64,000 bases of DNA. Origin: Fistularia commersonii. Its lineage: Eukaryota > Chordata > Actinopteri > Syngnathiformes > Fistulariidae. Positions within the stretch are counted from its first letter, which is position 1. Each line of letters begins with the position of its first letter. The translations under genes were made by a program, and so were the position numbers. The stretch spans positions 12,241,501 through 12,305,500 of the forward strand of contig JBBMNZ010000028.1 in NCBI GenBank assembly GCA_037954325.1, given 5' to 3'. A model generated the notes under the pieces. The model was not told the origin of the DNA and ran no database searches. It was given only the letters and a program-made list of their open reading frames with translations. Below, one piece after another: positions 36,277 through 48,020 of the stretch.

Positions 36277-39200
36277 TTACTTCTGACCACTGGCCGAGGC
36301 CTCTGAGATGGAGGAAGGGGAGGAGGAAGGTGGGGAATGGGCATTTGGGGGGCCGGTTGAGGGAGTAGGAGGAGGAGATGGGCTGCCTCCCACTGTTCCA
36401 GACTGGGCCATCTGCTGCTTGAGCTGGGTGATTGTGCGCTCCAGCTTCTCTCGTGCCTCTCTTTCCCTGCGCAGCTCCTCCTGCAGCTCCTGTCGGTCTG
36501 CCTCCGCCTGCTCCAGCCGCTGATGTAAGTCAGACAACTGGGAAGAGATACAGAGATGCCGGCAATATGAGACGAGTTTGTGCTTAAACAAAAACCTTTG
36601 ACGAATTATGTTGTCAACTTCTGGATGTTCACAAACAATGATGTAAAAATAAATTACAAGCTATGATAAAACAAACTGCAACTCAACGCAAATATTGATT
36701 GTGTTACAAATGCAGTGATTGAGAAGGGCGTTGTCAATCCAGTGAAAACATCAGAGCAGCTGAAAGTCATTCTTTTTGTTTGATAGACGGATTCCCTTGG
36801 TGGCAATCAGCAAGGCAGTCTGTGGCAGTGTTTGATTTCCTCAAAATAGTCAAATACCCCCCGAAAACAACAAAAAACGTTCAAGGCTAAGCCACTTACA
36901 GTTTCCGGTCATGCCATCAACCACTGGCTATAAATTCTAAATTACTACTAACCTTGATGTGGCATGTCAAAACTTGAATATTATTATATTTAGAGCAATA
37001 TCACAAAAGGACACCATCATACATTTCACTCAATATAAATGTGTTGAGTGAGCACATCTAAGCATTCATAGACGGTGAGCTCCACAGCTTATTCCTGGAT
37101 GCTCACTGGAGCATTGCAGAAACTTTAAGAATAGAATGGCATGTGTAAATGGCAGAAGGCATTGTGCTGAGAAAATGTCAATGTGCTCCAGCCAGTTTCA
37201 TGCATATTTCAGCTCTGTGTACGAGCTAATTTTTCACTTGAAGCTCCTACCTGTGCTGTGTAGTGGGCTTCTTGTTGGCGTTGAGCCCCAGGCTCACAGG
37301 CACAAGCCTGTTGCCTTAACTGCTCCAGACGGGTCTCCAGCTCCAACTGTTCCTGGCGGGCTTGGCTGAGCTGCCGTGCCTGCTCACTGTGCACTGCCTC
37401 CAGCTCACTGCGAAGCTCTCGCTGTTCTGCACTAAGTTCCTGTAGCCTCACTGCCTCACCCCCACGCAATGCCTCCAGCTCCTGGAGACATAAAGAATAA
37501 GTCAAGGAAAATAATGATAATATTAGACTTCACTGATCCCCACACAGAAAAAAAAAAATTGGATTTTGACTGCACCAGAAGGAGGTCAAAGGCATAATAC
37601 TGCAAGAGGTTCAAGAAGATTGCAAACTTCTGCCATTAAACTTCTTTCAGTGAGATAGAAAACACTAAGATGACGCTATGCGTTTTCTTCTGAAATGTTT
37701 TTATTAACACAAATTAAATTTGGAGAACAAATTAAATATTTACTATTTCCTGTAAATAGTTTTAATTCAATAAGTAGACCAATGACAATCACGATGTCAC
37801 TCCAATGTAGACAAGACCATTATTTCTGAAAAGAAATTAAAATTCTTCTTTTCATTTTGGCTTCTTCCTTCAGAGGTCATCACAACAAATCACTTGCATC
37901 CATCTAATCTTATCCTCTGCATCCTCGTTCTTACCACCAACTAGCTCAATGACGTCTTTCACTCCATCTATTAATATCTTCTTTATAGTTCCTCCAGGCC
38001 TCCCCCAGGCCTCCTGCCAGCCAGTTCCAATCTCAGCATCCTTCTACAAATATATTAAATGTCTGTCATCTGTACATGTCCAAACCATCTCAGTCTTGCC
38101 TCTGACCTGATCTCCAAAGCCTCTAACATGTGCTGTCCTTTTGATGGACCAATTCCTGATTCTATCCATCTGAGATACCCCCAAAGAGAACCTCAACATA
38201 TTCATCTCTGCTACCTCCATCTCTACTTCTTGCCTTTTCTCCATCCATCCATCCATCCATCCATCCATCCATCCATCTTCCCTCGCTTATCCAGAGTCGG
38301 GTCGCAGGGGCAGTAGTGACCTCCCTCTCCTCCACCCATGGTCCAGCTCCTCTGGGGGGACCCAAGGCCAGCCTGGAGACAGTCTCTCCAGCGTGCTCTG
38401 GGTCTTCCCTGCGGTCTCCTCCATGATGGACATGCCCAGAATACCTCCCCCAGGAGGAATCACACCTTCTTCTTCATGTCAGTCTAAACCATACAACATT
38501 GCTGGTCTCATAACCACCTTGCACACTTTTCCATTCAACCTGAATGAAACTCTCATCGCACATCACACAAAACTTTTCTAAACCTGCTGCTACCTGCTTG
38601 CACACGTTTCTTCACCCCTTTTGCCCACACACTGCGGTTTACTGGATTGTTAACCCTAAGTTTTTAAAATCCTCCAGGTTCTTTACTAAGACTCCCTATA
38701 ACATCACCCTTTTACTTTACTTGGGTCCCTCTCATCCACACATGTATATTATCTCACTGAGGTTGACCTTCATTCCTCTCCTTTCCATGGTATGCCTCCA
38801 CCTCACTAGACTTTACTCTTCCTGCTCCCTTCTCTTATTATTGATCACAATGTGATCTGAAAACATCAGTCTGTGGTGATTCCTGTCTAACCTCATCTGT
38901 CAGCCTATCCATCAGCACTGAAAACACTCCAAAACATCGAACATATGCTGTTCCTGCGATGAACTCATTCTTGATCCTATCCATCCTCATTAATGTTGGC
39001 CTCACCACTGTCTTGTATACCTTTCCTCTTATTCTGGCTGATAATCTTTTATCACACATTATCCTTACACTTTCCTTTGCCCATTCCAGCCTCCTTGAAC
39101 GTGTTTCTTCACCTCTTCTCCACACTCTCTATTGCACTGTCTTACCCTGAGTACTTAAAATCCACCACCACCACCCTAATCTCGACTCCCTGTAGCCTCA

Positions 39201-41226
39201 TGGTTTCACTCGGGTCCCTGTCATTTACATACATATATTCTGTCTTGCTGCAGCTAACCTTCATTCTTCTCCTTTCAAGGGCATGCATCCACCTCTCTAG
39301 ATATACCTACACCTGTTCCCTGCTCTCACTACAGATCACAATGTCATCTGCAAACATCATGGTCCATGGAGATTCCCGTCTAACCTCATCTGTCCACTGC
39401 AAATAAGAAGGGGCTCGGAGCTGACCCCTGATGCACCTCACCTCCACCTTTAACTTCTCAGTCACACTGACAGCATATCACAACACTGTCTCACAGCTCA
39501 CATACATGTCCTGAGCAAGTCTTACAAACTTCTTTGCCACCCCAGACTTCCTCATACAATACCATAGTTCCTCTCTCAGCACCCTGTCTTCTACTTTTAG
39601 ACATAATGCAGCTCCCTGTGACCTTCTCTGTACTGCATGGACTGCATCTGTGGTACTATTTCTTGGCATGAAGCAATACTGCTGCTCACAAATTCTGACT
39701 ACTGTTCTCAGTCTAGTATCTACTACTCTTTACCATAACTTCACTGTATGGCTCATCAACTTTATTCCTTTATAGTTACTGCAATTCCACACATCTTCCC
39801 TGCCGTTTATTAAAAACAGGCCCCAGCCCACTTCTCCCCAATTCCTCAGGCATCCTTTGGTCAAACTCTCTACTGTCATCTCTGCTAGACACTGAGGTAT
39901 ATATACCTCAACAGGAATATCATAAGGACCAGCTACCTCTCCACTCACTTTTCTCTTCAATGCACTCACTCCTCGCGTCACCTTTACTTATCTCTATTTG
40001 GTGCTTCACAACAACCACCGCTTCTACCCTTCGATCTTAAATTGAGTGATATATGTCAGACACACTGATTTGTGGACTGATTGCTTGTTTTAAGAGAGTC
40101 AGGCCAATCCTTGATCTATTCATGCAGCATGACAAGAGAAAGAATTATGGCAGAAATGTGAGTGACCACTATACATTCACTTCAAGTACACTTTTAAGAA
40201 GTGAAGACTGCTATGATCTTACTTACGATGTACTTTTTATCTTGGTCTTTGATTTTTTCCAACCAACTTACCATTTCCAGCTGTAGTTGCTTGTTAAGAG
40301 TGGAGTTGAGCTTCTCTTGCTGCCTGCTATACATCTGCATGATCTCCACAACAATCCTGTCCTTGTCATCCTCTGGCCCCGCCACCATTGTAGCACCGTT
40401 CAAGGCAGAGCCTGTGTCCTTAGCTGCTACTTCCGTTACCGGTGACAACAAGGAGGCAGAAGGAGGAGGGTTGTGGGTTGGGCTTGGGTTGGTTTTCTTG
40501 GAACTCAGACTGCTTGTCTCCATGGAAACTGCCTGGGTTTGGCATTCCTGCTCTGTGGCCAAGGAAGAAGCCACACGTTGGGATTTGGCCTCCTCAGCGC
40601 AAACAGCAATGGGGGGTGATGCGTGAAGATCTGAGCATGGACGAAGAGACAGATGAAGGAGTAAGTTTTAAAAAGAGTGAAGAGGAGGTGGGTGAAAGAC
40701 AGGAAGTGTGAACCAAGCTGGTTGCACACTCCCGCCTACGCTTAGTGACACCTTCACACAACCTCATCGAGGCTCACACTTCTTTCCAAGAGAGAGCGCA
40801 CACACATGCATGGCATGGCAACAATCAAAGAGCCAAACATTCGCCTACAAATTCTTTGTATACCCTCAGACATGTAGGGAGAGAGGGATTAGGGCCTTGT
40901 GTGGGAGCAGAGCAGCCCTGTGTTGGCCCCTCCTCTGTTCAAACTCTGGTTTATTCCCTTTCTGTAGTCTTTAAAAGTGCACAGGCTGGGAATTGCAACA
41001 AACAGGCAGCGTCACATTTTAACACACAAATACACAAATGTTGAACAGGGCATGTGTAGGCAGCTGCTCGTAATGAGGGGCTGTTTGAAAAGTCAAATAG
41101 TGAAAAAGAGTGACAGTGAGAGCATGAAAACAGTGGGTTGTTTACCAGCCTTATGCATTCATTCAGTATGTGACTGACAGGAAACAGCATGTCTGGCACA
41201 GGGGAGACACATTCACAACAAAAAAA

Positions 41227-41281
<55 letters not shown>

Positions 41282-41950
41282 GTACTGCATCACACCAAAG
41301 ACAGGTAACAGGAGTGAGTCACATGGTGATGGATCAAAAGGAAACAAACAGGAGAAAGCAGGCAACTGCAGAAACATTGAAAGGCTCTCAGAGAGATAGA
41401 GGAAGATGTTTAACAAGCAGAAAAGGAGGAGAGGAGGGCAGCAATGAGGAGGAGGAGGGGAGAAGTGACAGCAGACTATGAGGGAGGCGGAGATGAAGGA
41501 AACCAGAGAAGAAAGAGATGAGGATGGATGGATGACGGAGGAAGTACAAGAGCAGATGGAGGACAGACTCAGAGAGGATGTGGATATAGCTGCCAGGAAG
41601 AGAGGGAGGAAGGAGAGAGAGTTCTGGCTGTGGATGATATAGTGAACCTGGCAGTCAGACATGGCGTAGTGGCAAACGCACCATTCCCGTGATTCAGCCC
41701 TCTTTTGCTTATACCCCTCTCTCATAGTTCTCTCTCTATATATAAGCAAATTATTAATGAAGGTTAACATACACATTTTAAACTGCACATCAAAAAAAAA
41801 GATTTACACACACTAAGTGCAAAAAAGAGGTCACTGCCATATTTCCCTGTGTTCATCAATACTGAAATGCCCCCTGAGTCTTTATCTGAAGGTCACTGCA
41901 TGATTATGTGCATGGCTGCAGGCTGCAGTGTTAAGCGTGTGTGTGTGTGT

Positions 41951-42002
<52 letters not shown>

Positions 42003-45000
42003 CCTACTGTAGAATGTTTACAGTAAGCACGTGTTTGTTCTCCAAGTGTGCTACATCAACATGATATGCCTGTCTATTCTACTTATATTGTATGTATGGA
42101 AATTGCTCATGCCTGCTATGAGTGTCATGTATTTATAGTAGGCATGTGTCAGCTGTGTTAGTGTGCCTTATCGCCATGCAGTATGTACAAGAGATAAAAT
42201 AGTGATGGCAACCAGATTTATTAGAAATCAAAGATCACTACATTTCCAGTTGTGGTTAACCCTAAAATTGGCTGAAATCTTTGGTTATGATTTAGTTATG
42301 GTTCAACAGCCTCAAAATGGACTATTCACACTCACATTTAAATAGTGCAATCCATCAGTTTAAGACTGAACACAGTTTTAATACATATAATAGTGTGAAG
42401 ACTTTTGGAATACAGCCAAGTGAACACAGTACTGATAGAAAGGCATACTAATTTGTGATTGCAAAGACGGCAAATGTAAATTTCTGCATAGGATTTCAAA
42501 AGTTATTAATGAGTAGGGTTCTGGCCCAAATAAAGACACATTCCTTCATTTTGTGGAGAAAATGAATTGGTTAGTTGGTTGGCGCATCTCCCTGCCATTT
42601 GGCCATATATGGCAATCAAATGGTAATCTTTTTGCATATTGCCTGTACGAATATAGTGTCACTTTATTTGTTGGGACTGGAATATGTGAAAAGATATCAA
42701 TCTAACTAATGGCCTTGCAAAACTGCAGTTCTCACAATTGTGAGTAAATAAAGTACAGTCAATTCCAGACTATAAGCTGCTACTTTTTTCAGACATATTG
42801 GACACTGCAGCTTAAGCAATGATGCGGCTAATGTGCATGGGCTATCAAGCTTCATGCCGCAAAAATATTTAGCCTTGTCACATTGGACCAATGAAATCAC
42901 CGTGAAATTCTGAGGCTGTTCAATTCCAACACTCAAGAAGACGACTAATTGTTTTAGTGCAAAGGAGGAAGATGATGATAGCGATCAGCTGGAGTAGGAC
43001 AAAACGAGGATAGAAAACGGATGGATGGTCTTTTCCTTGTGTTATTTATAATTTATCTTTTTCATCAGCCATGTTACAGGCACTGTTAAGGAAAAAAGCA
43101 TTTCTAGTACATATTTGTGGATTTTACTGGTATGTACCGTAAAGTCCGGACTATAAGCCACTACTTTTTTCACACGTGTTGGAACACTGTAGCTTAAACA
43201 ATGATGCAGCTAAATTTATGGATTTTTTTGCCCTACCGAGCTTCATGCCGCCAAAACATTTAGCCTCGTCACATTGCACCAAAGAAATTGCCATGAAATT
43301 CTTAGGCTTTTCAATTCCGACACTGAAGAAAACAACTTTAATGGTTTTAGTGCTCAGGACAAAGACAACGATAGCGATCAGGTGTGGCTTATGTTCAGAT
43401 GCGCTTGATAGTCCGGAAATTATGTTATTTAATTAATTGCTAAAAAAATTTGTCCGTGTAACATCTTTCTGTGAAATAATCTCATGTTACAACGGGGACA
43501 ACTGCAGCTTATAAACAATTGTGGACAATATGTACATATATATTTACTTATTTATTTTTATCTGGTGCGGCTTATATGCAAGTGCCCTCAATAGTCCAAG
43601 TATCATGGTACCATAAGTTGCTTTCCGTATGAACATCATTTTGTAGGCATTCATACTGACCCATTGGTGGCTCATCATGGCCCAGCACTCTGCGACTGTA
43701 GTGCTGTTTAAGGAGAGCTCCAAGCATCTCAGGGCTAATCTCCGCCTCCCTGCGCAGTGATACGTTGGGCGCCACCATCTTGTCGTACGTGTACAGGTAG
43801 TAACTGAGATAGAAACAAAAGATAGGCAACATTTAAACACAGGAATTGCTTCATTTGCAGACAATCCATACTACTGTTACCTCTAACATACTGCAATTTT
43901 TTTCAAGAGATTTCTTTGTATTTGCTACTATAGTTATGACTGCAATTTCCCCTTTCATATACTGCATTTATTGTAAATAAAAATACAATTTTTCAGTCAT
44001 GATATGCAACACCTAAACCTAAATAGCCTTTAATGACCTGTAATAAAAATTGCAGGTCTCTAACATAATACATCTCTGACTCAGAGCAATGAAACAATAG
44101 TTATATGGCATCTCTTTTCTTCTACAGTAATAGCAGCATGTGAGAAATGCAGACACTGTGTGAAATATGGATAGGTCTAATCTCTTGTTTACAGGAGCTC
44201 AGACTCAACAGACCTTTAGCTTATCACAAATGTCCAGGTAGTGGGGTGAAAAGTAAAGAGAGATAGTGCCTCAAAAAGGCCACTGAGCCAACACTATCTT
44301 TCTATTACTGTTGAAGAGAGAAGAGAAGAGAAGAGAAGAGAAGAGAAGAGAAGAGAAGAGAAGAGAAGAGAAGAGAAGAGAAGAGAAGAGAAGAGAAGAG
44401 AAGAGAAGAGAAGAGAAGAGAAGAGAAGAGAAGAGAAGAGAAGAGAAGAGAAGAGAAGACTGAGCCCTTCCCCTAAACTGGGGAGGCTGGTTTTAGGATA
44501 TAACAGTCATGTGATACTGGTGGGTGACCAGAGCTCTAATCCTGCCAATTTGTCTGGCCTGGTGTCTGCATGCCTCCACTCAGTCAGGATGTCAAGCCAG
44601 TTACATGCAGTTAGAGTATTGAAACACCGTCTAATTCTAGTTTTAATCTGGGCCAACCAAAAGAAGGGGAAATGGGGATACTTTGTAAAATTTGGAGGGT
44701 TAGAAAGAGAGACTCAAGAGCAGCTGAATACTGATTCTGCTAATGCAAACACTGCCTTTTCGTTACAAGAAACCGTTTCACTGAGGCAGAGAGGACAAAA
44801 AGGAAAACAATGACTTTAGGTGGCAGATCTATGAAGATGTGATATGCTGAAGCATTGATTCTCAAATTGATGTGTTTTTTAGATAGATGAAAAAGCACTA
44901 CTTTTTTTGTGCTTAACTATTTCACTGTTTTGACCGCTGTTATAATTTAACAGACCTCTACATGAATTGATAACAATTATATACAAATTGTTTATTTTCG

Positions 45001-45240
45001 ATGTTAGGTAGATAAATATGATGTAGTACCTTGGGTGGACCAGGGTGGGGTGTCCTGGCTCCTCCTTGATGTCTGAGAAGAGACGGTTAAACACCAGGGT
45101 AGGTGGTGAAGTTTTGTCCTGCAGAAAAAAAAGCCAAAATGACATTTTATGTTGGCCCACTACCATTCTACTAGTAGAACTGCTGTATTTAGTGTAATTT
45201 TTCAGTGGGGCAGATGAATTATTACAATGTCTCACACACA

Positions 45241-45287
<47 letters not shown>

Positions 45288-45887
45288 GCGTTCATGAGAA
45301 ACAGGAAGAGGGTAAAAGAATGTGCTATGCTGCACAATATGTTCTTGTAACCATAATCTAATAAATCAAATATATGTATATACATATGCATGGAGAATTG
45401 GCCATCAGGCATCACATGAGAAACCCATGTGTGTGTGTGTGTGGTGTGTGGTGTGTGTGTGTGTGTGTGTGTACATCACAGAAAGAAACCATAATTATGA
45501 TAAAGAGCTCCCTCCTGACATGTGTATGTGAGGTTGAATTTCATTTTGTTGTAGGAGGTAGGAGTAGGAGATTTTTTTCACAGCCGTATCATTGTGTCTG
45601 CATTCCCTGACAGGTCAGAAAAGAGTATGCCACAATAGATGGTTGAGCAGGAGGAGCCAGTCAGTGGGGATAGGGGTGCTGACCCTAAGCAATGACCTGC
45701 ATGTTGAAGAGGAGGGCAGGTGGGGGAGTTGACAGAGCATTGGAAAGTGATGGGGGGATCTGAGGATGGATACAGGGAGGCAACTGACCTTTCTCGTGGG
45801 GTCAGCGTTGGCCAACTTGCTGCTGGTGGAGCAGAGATCTGCTGAGCATTTCCTCACTTGGCTATCTTCCTCCTCTTCCACTGCCTT
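36277..45887 (-). CDS. skil: SnoN (Ski-like proto-oncogene protein), 3' coding exons
   Basis: Exons in transcript order: 45887-45789, 45118-45030, 43803-43661, 40630-40272, 37481-37251, 36537-36277 (stop TAA at 36277-36279). They give about 393 residues, in phase at all five junctions. SnoN is a nuclear co-repressor that binds Smad2/3/4 and dampens TGF-beta signalling. Identification: HPSYYLYTYDKMVAPNVSL is almost the human SKIL segment (HPSYYLYMCDKVVAPNVSL), and IMQMYSRQQEKLNSTL, the EQRELRSELEAV helix and RLEQAEADRQELQEELRRER match the C-terminal coiled coil. IKEE in the second visible exon fits a SUMO consensus at the place of IKQE in human SnoN. The Pro/Ser-rich end after QMAQSG is longer than in human. 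The SKI/DACH domain and Smad4-binding SAND-like domain are not in the window, so the 5' part must lie beyond 64000. SKI itself fits less well. Confidence 0.95.
36538..37250 (-). other. skil last intron
   Basis: AT-rich, GT-AG bounded, no repeat or gene recognised. Confidence 0.7.
37860..38240 (-). mobile_element. RTE-like LINE fragment (3' part of ORF)
   Basis: The minus strand reads MLRFSLGVSQMDRIRN followed by a block like AHVRGFGDQVRGKTEMVW, the post-RT segment of RTE-type LINEs (compare LRWMCGVTRMDRIRNEYIRG). The plus strand begins CTTCTTCCTTCAGAGGTCAT, a reversed RTE 3' end. Confidence 0.75.
38241..38278. repeat. (CATC)n tetranucleotide, LINE 3' tail
   Basis: About nine CATC units. Read on the minus strand it is (GATG)n directly after GGATAAGCGAGGGAA, the usual tail of the LINE at 38279-38460. 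Confidence 0.92.
38279..38460 (-). mobile_element. Second LINE 3' end, inserted in older LINE sequence
   Basis: The minus strand reads ATTCCTCCTGGGGGAGGTAT ... CTGCGACCCGACTCTGGATAAGCG, equivalent to the PPGxLPGEVFRACPTGRRPRGRP ... LLPPRPDPG end of fish LINE ORFs, followed by the (GATG)n tail. It is flanked on both sides by pieces of a different RTE element, which suggests nesting. Confidence 0.7.
38461..40040 (-). mobile_element. RTE-like LINE, reverse transcriptase remains
   Basis: Minus-strand blocks in order: WNCSNYKGIKLMSHTVKLW (about 39785-39730), STTDAVHAVQRRSQGAAL and VEDRVLREELWYCMRKSGVA (39660-39540), then EWAKESVRIMCDKRLSARIR with RMDRIKNEFIAGTAYVRCFG (39080-38930). These follow the order of an RTE RT domain but are broken by stops and deletions. 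The element sits in the skil intron 37482-40271. Confidence 0.82.
41229..41278. repeat. (AT)n microsatellite
   Basis: About 25 uninterrupted AT units, able to form a hairpin or cruciform. Confidence 0.97.
41936..42000. repeat. (GT)n microsatellite
   Basis: About 32 GT units with one GGG interruption near 41950. Confidence 0.97.
42757..43018. mobile_element. Non-autonomous DNA-transposon-like repeat, copy 1
   Basis: Begins TTCCAGACTATAAGCTGCTA, followed by CTTTTTTCAGACATATTGGA, CAGCTTAAGCAATGATGCGG, GCTTCATGCCGCAAAAATAT and TTAGCCTTGTCACATTGGAC. The same series recurs in copy 2 in the same orientation. The right end is not clear. Confidence 0.6.
43138..43605. mobile_element. Non-autonomous DNA-transposon-like repeat, copy 2
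   Basis: Starts AAAGTCCGGACTATAAGCCA, and a block ending CTTGATAGTCCGGAAATTAT lies near 43395-43425. AGTCCGGACTAT and ATAGTCCGG are inverted, as expected of terminal repeats. A further GGTGCGGCTTATATGCAAGT ... CAATAGTCC lies at 43565-43600. Similar GGCTTATAGTCCGG ends are common on fish DNA elements; superfamily not assigned. Confidence 0.6.
43804..45029 (-). other. skil intron with pentanucleotide satellite
   Basis: AT-rich intron with the (AAGAG)n array at 44313-44459. Otherwise nothing recognised. Confidence 0.75.
44313..44459. repeat. (AAGAG)n pentanucleotide array
   Basis: About 29 nearly perfect AAGAG units, a pure purine strand. It is a mirror-type polypurine tract that could form a triplex. 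Confidence 0.98.
45119..45788 (-). other. skil intron with two short microsatellites
   Basis: Contains (CA)n at 45236-45284 and (GT)n at 45428-45471, in inverted orientation about 150 bp apart. No coding sequence. Confidence 0.8.
45236..45471. repeat. Paired (CA)n and (GT)n tracts in inverted orientation
   Basis: CA at 45236-45284 and GT at 45428-45471. In RNA they could pair into a stem enclosing about 145 nt. Confidence 0.85.
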
Positions 45888-46648
45888 CTGAAAGATATGA
45901 AAAAAAAAAGATGGATTTTAAACAAACAGAAAAATATGATTCTCACATTAATATGAAGCGGAAGAAAAAACATGGAATGAGGAAAAAACAAAACAAAAAC
46001 TGGTCTAGATGTGTAGAAGATCTTTTAGAATATTAAAAATTGGGAATGAGCACAGAGCCATTCCAGAAGCATGAGAATAAGAGGAACATGGAATGTGCAG
46101 AGAGAAAAAAATGACAAATGGCAGTGCAGTCACATGAGGGAAAGATAGAGACAAATGATCTTGAGAAACAATGAGAAATAGAGACAGATGATCACAAAGA
46201 GATAGTGAATGGAGACAAATAAAATAACTTATGAAGAGTCGACTGAGCTATAGCCTGGGCTGGAAGTAATACGGTCTGGTTGAAAAGTACAGTGGCAAGG
46301 AACAGATAAGATACAAGTATAAACAGCCAGCCTGCTGTAGACAGTCTATGGATAAAATACAAAAAAAAAACAACGAGATAGTCAACGCTGCTCCAATATA
46401 ACCTGTCACTGTGTGCAACTGTGCATGTGATTCAGTAGTATACATCCAACACAGTAGGAGTCAGCGTCCCGCTCAATGTGAATACATATATGCGTGCGTT
46501 AAACGTTTATGATTCATTATGTCAGCTTCTTACTCAATGAGCAATGTGTGTTCAGTAAACACTGCTGGTACTGCCTCTAGTCTTGTACGTGTGTGCCTTC
46601 TTTCCAAGGACTCATGCTAATGGATTTGATATCTATCAGAAAAATCCA

Positions 46649-46650
<2 letters not shown>

Positions 46651-46727
<77 letters not shown>
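46651..46727. repeat. (AC)n microsatellite
   Basis: About 38 uninterrupted AC units. Confidence 0.97.
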
Positions 46728-46733
<6 letters not shown>

Positions 46734-46814
46734 TATATATACCATAGCTATAGGGGGGGCTGGAGAGGAAAACAGGAGGATGCATAAGGAGAAATACAAG
46801 AAATATTCATGTAA

Positions 46815-46885
46815 TTTTGTAGTTTTTCTTGAAAAGGACACCCCTGTGGGACAAATAAAGGCATATTCTATTCTTCTAAGACAGA
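46815..46885. mobile_element. Short retroposon tail
   Basis: CACCCCTGTGGGACAAATAA AGGCATATTCTATTC resembles the common 3' end of fish L2-type LINEs and their SINEs. No body is recognisable. Confidence 0.4.
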
Positions 46886-47964
46886 AAAAGTCTAATGGCA
46901 AAAAATTGCAAGGCAACAAGACAGACATTCCAGTTGTAAAAAGCATCAATTATTGACTTATTGTTAAAAGCTATATATAACCATTTCTTCAGAGAATCCA
47001 CATGTGGTCCCACCCACACTCAGTTAGACAAACTGCATAATAAACAGGTACCCTTTCATCGGTTGAACTAAAGGATTTTAATCATAGTGTCAGTAGAGAG
47101 CCATTGTTGGCAACACAGCTAAGCAAGCTCAGAATAATAGAGCCACATTACAGAGATGGCTGGGTATTAACCACCTGGCACTGAAGTTAGCTACTAGTCC
47201 ACCAGCTTAAATCAGTAACTGGAATTAATGTAACTTTTACTGATAATTCTCAAATAGTCTTTGTTTTATCTCACACTACAAACAAACAACAAATTCACAC
47301 TAAATAATTATACTCCATCAACAGAACAGTTCTATCTTATCAAAGTCCTCCACACAAATGAGACTAAAAGGTAGATTCCATTCTAAGGTCTGAGACTAAA
47401 ATGAATACTTTGTGTGACAAGCGAAGACAGATTATATGCAACAGGATAGTGATTCCTATTTTATGAACACAGTAACCACTTTTTAATCTCAATTAGAAAG
47501 AAAGCAAATACACATGATCTTTTCTACTTTTCCCTTTTGAGATCCTGATACTTCAAATATGAAAAAAGATCACATTTCTATCTGTGATGATGTGTCTGCC
47601 AGGGCAGCACATCATCACATTTACAAAACCATTGCTGAATGAACATGTGCAGACAAATTCAACAGAATGCAATCCATACACACAGCCAGGTGTGTCCCTG
47701 TAGTGTGGGGGTATGTGTGCAAAGAAAGGGGCTCGTCTAGTTATGAACACATGTGATTGGTTTGTTTGTTTGCCTTTTTTTCCACCCACTGGAAGGCAGG
47801 ACTGCATTACCGAGAGGGAGGGGGAGTGAGGAATAAGGAGAGCCAGATGACGGGACAGGCAGTTACAAAGGGAAGGAGGGGAAACGGAGGGGGAGACAAA
47901 ATCGCTACAGTGGTGTGGATGCAATGTGGGTCTACACTGGTCAAATTCTCCCCACTACTGAGGA

Positions 47965-48020
47965 TGTGTGTGTGTGTGTGTATCTGTGTTTGTGTGGGTG
48001 TGTGTGAGTGTGTGTGTGGG
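47965..48020. repeat. Imperfect (GT)n microsatellite
   Basis: GT-rich tract with several substitutions. Confidence 0.9.

Larger units (their letters stand above)
40631..43660 (-). other. skil intron with microsatellites and paired DNA-element copies
   Basis: Contains an (AT)n tract (41229-41278), a (GT)n tract (41936-42000) and two related repeat copies (42757-43018 and 43138-43605). The open frames at 41213-41788 and 40745-41044 are composition artefacts. Confidence 0.7.

Noticed and set aside
41213..41788. 191-codon minus-strand frame
   Set aside because: It begins in unique sequence but runs through purine-rich DNA and the (AT)n tract; Ser/Leu/Ile bias, no family resemblance, lies inside a skil intron.
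44313..44459. Regular array considered as a CRISPR
   Set aside because: Contiguous 5-bp units without spacers, in a eukaryotic intron.
36277..45887. Assignment of the minus-strand gene to ski rather than skil
   Set aside because: The block HPSYYLYTYDKMVAPNVSL and the IKEE site fit SKIL clearly better than the SKI equivalent (SYKSFETAVAPNVAL).
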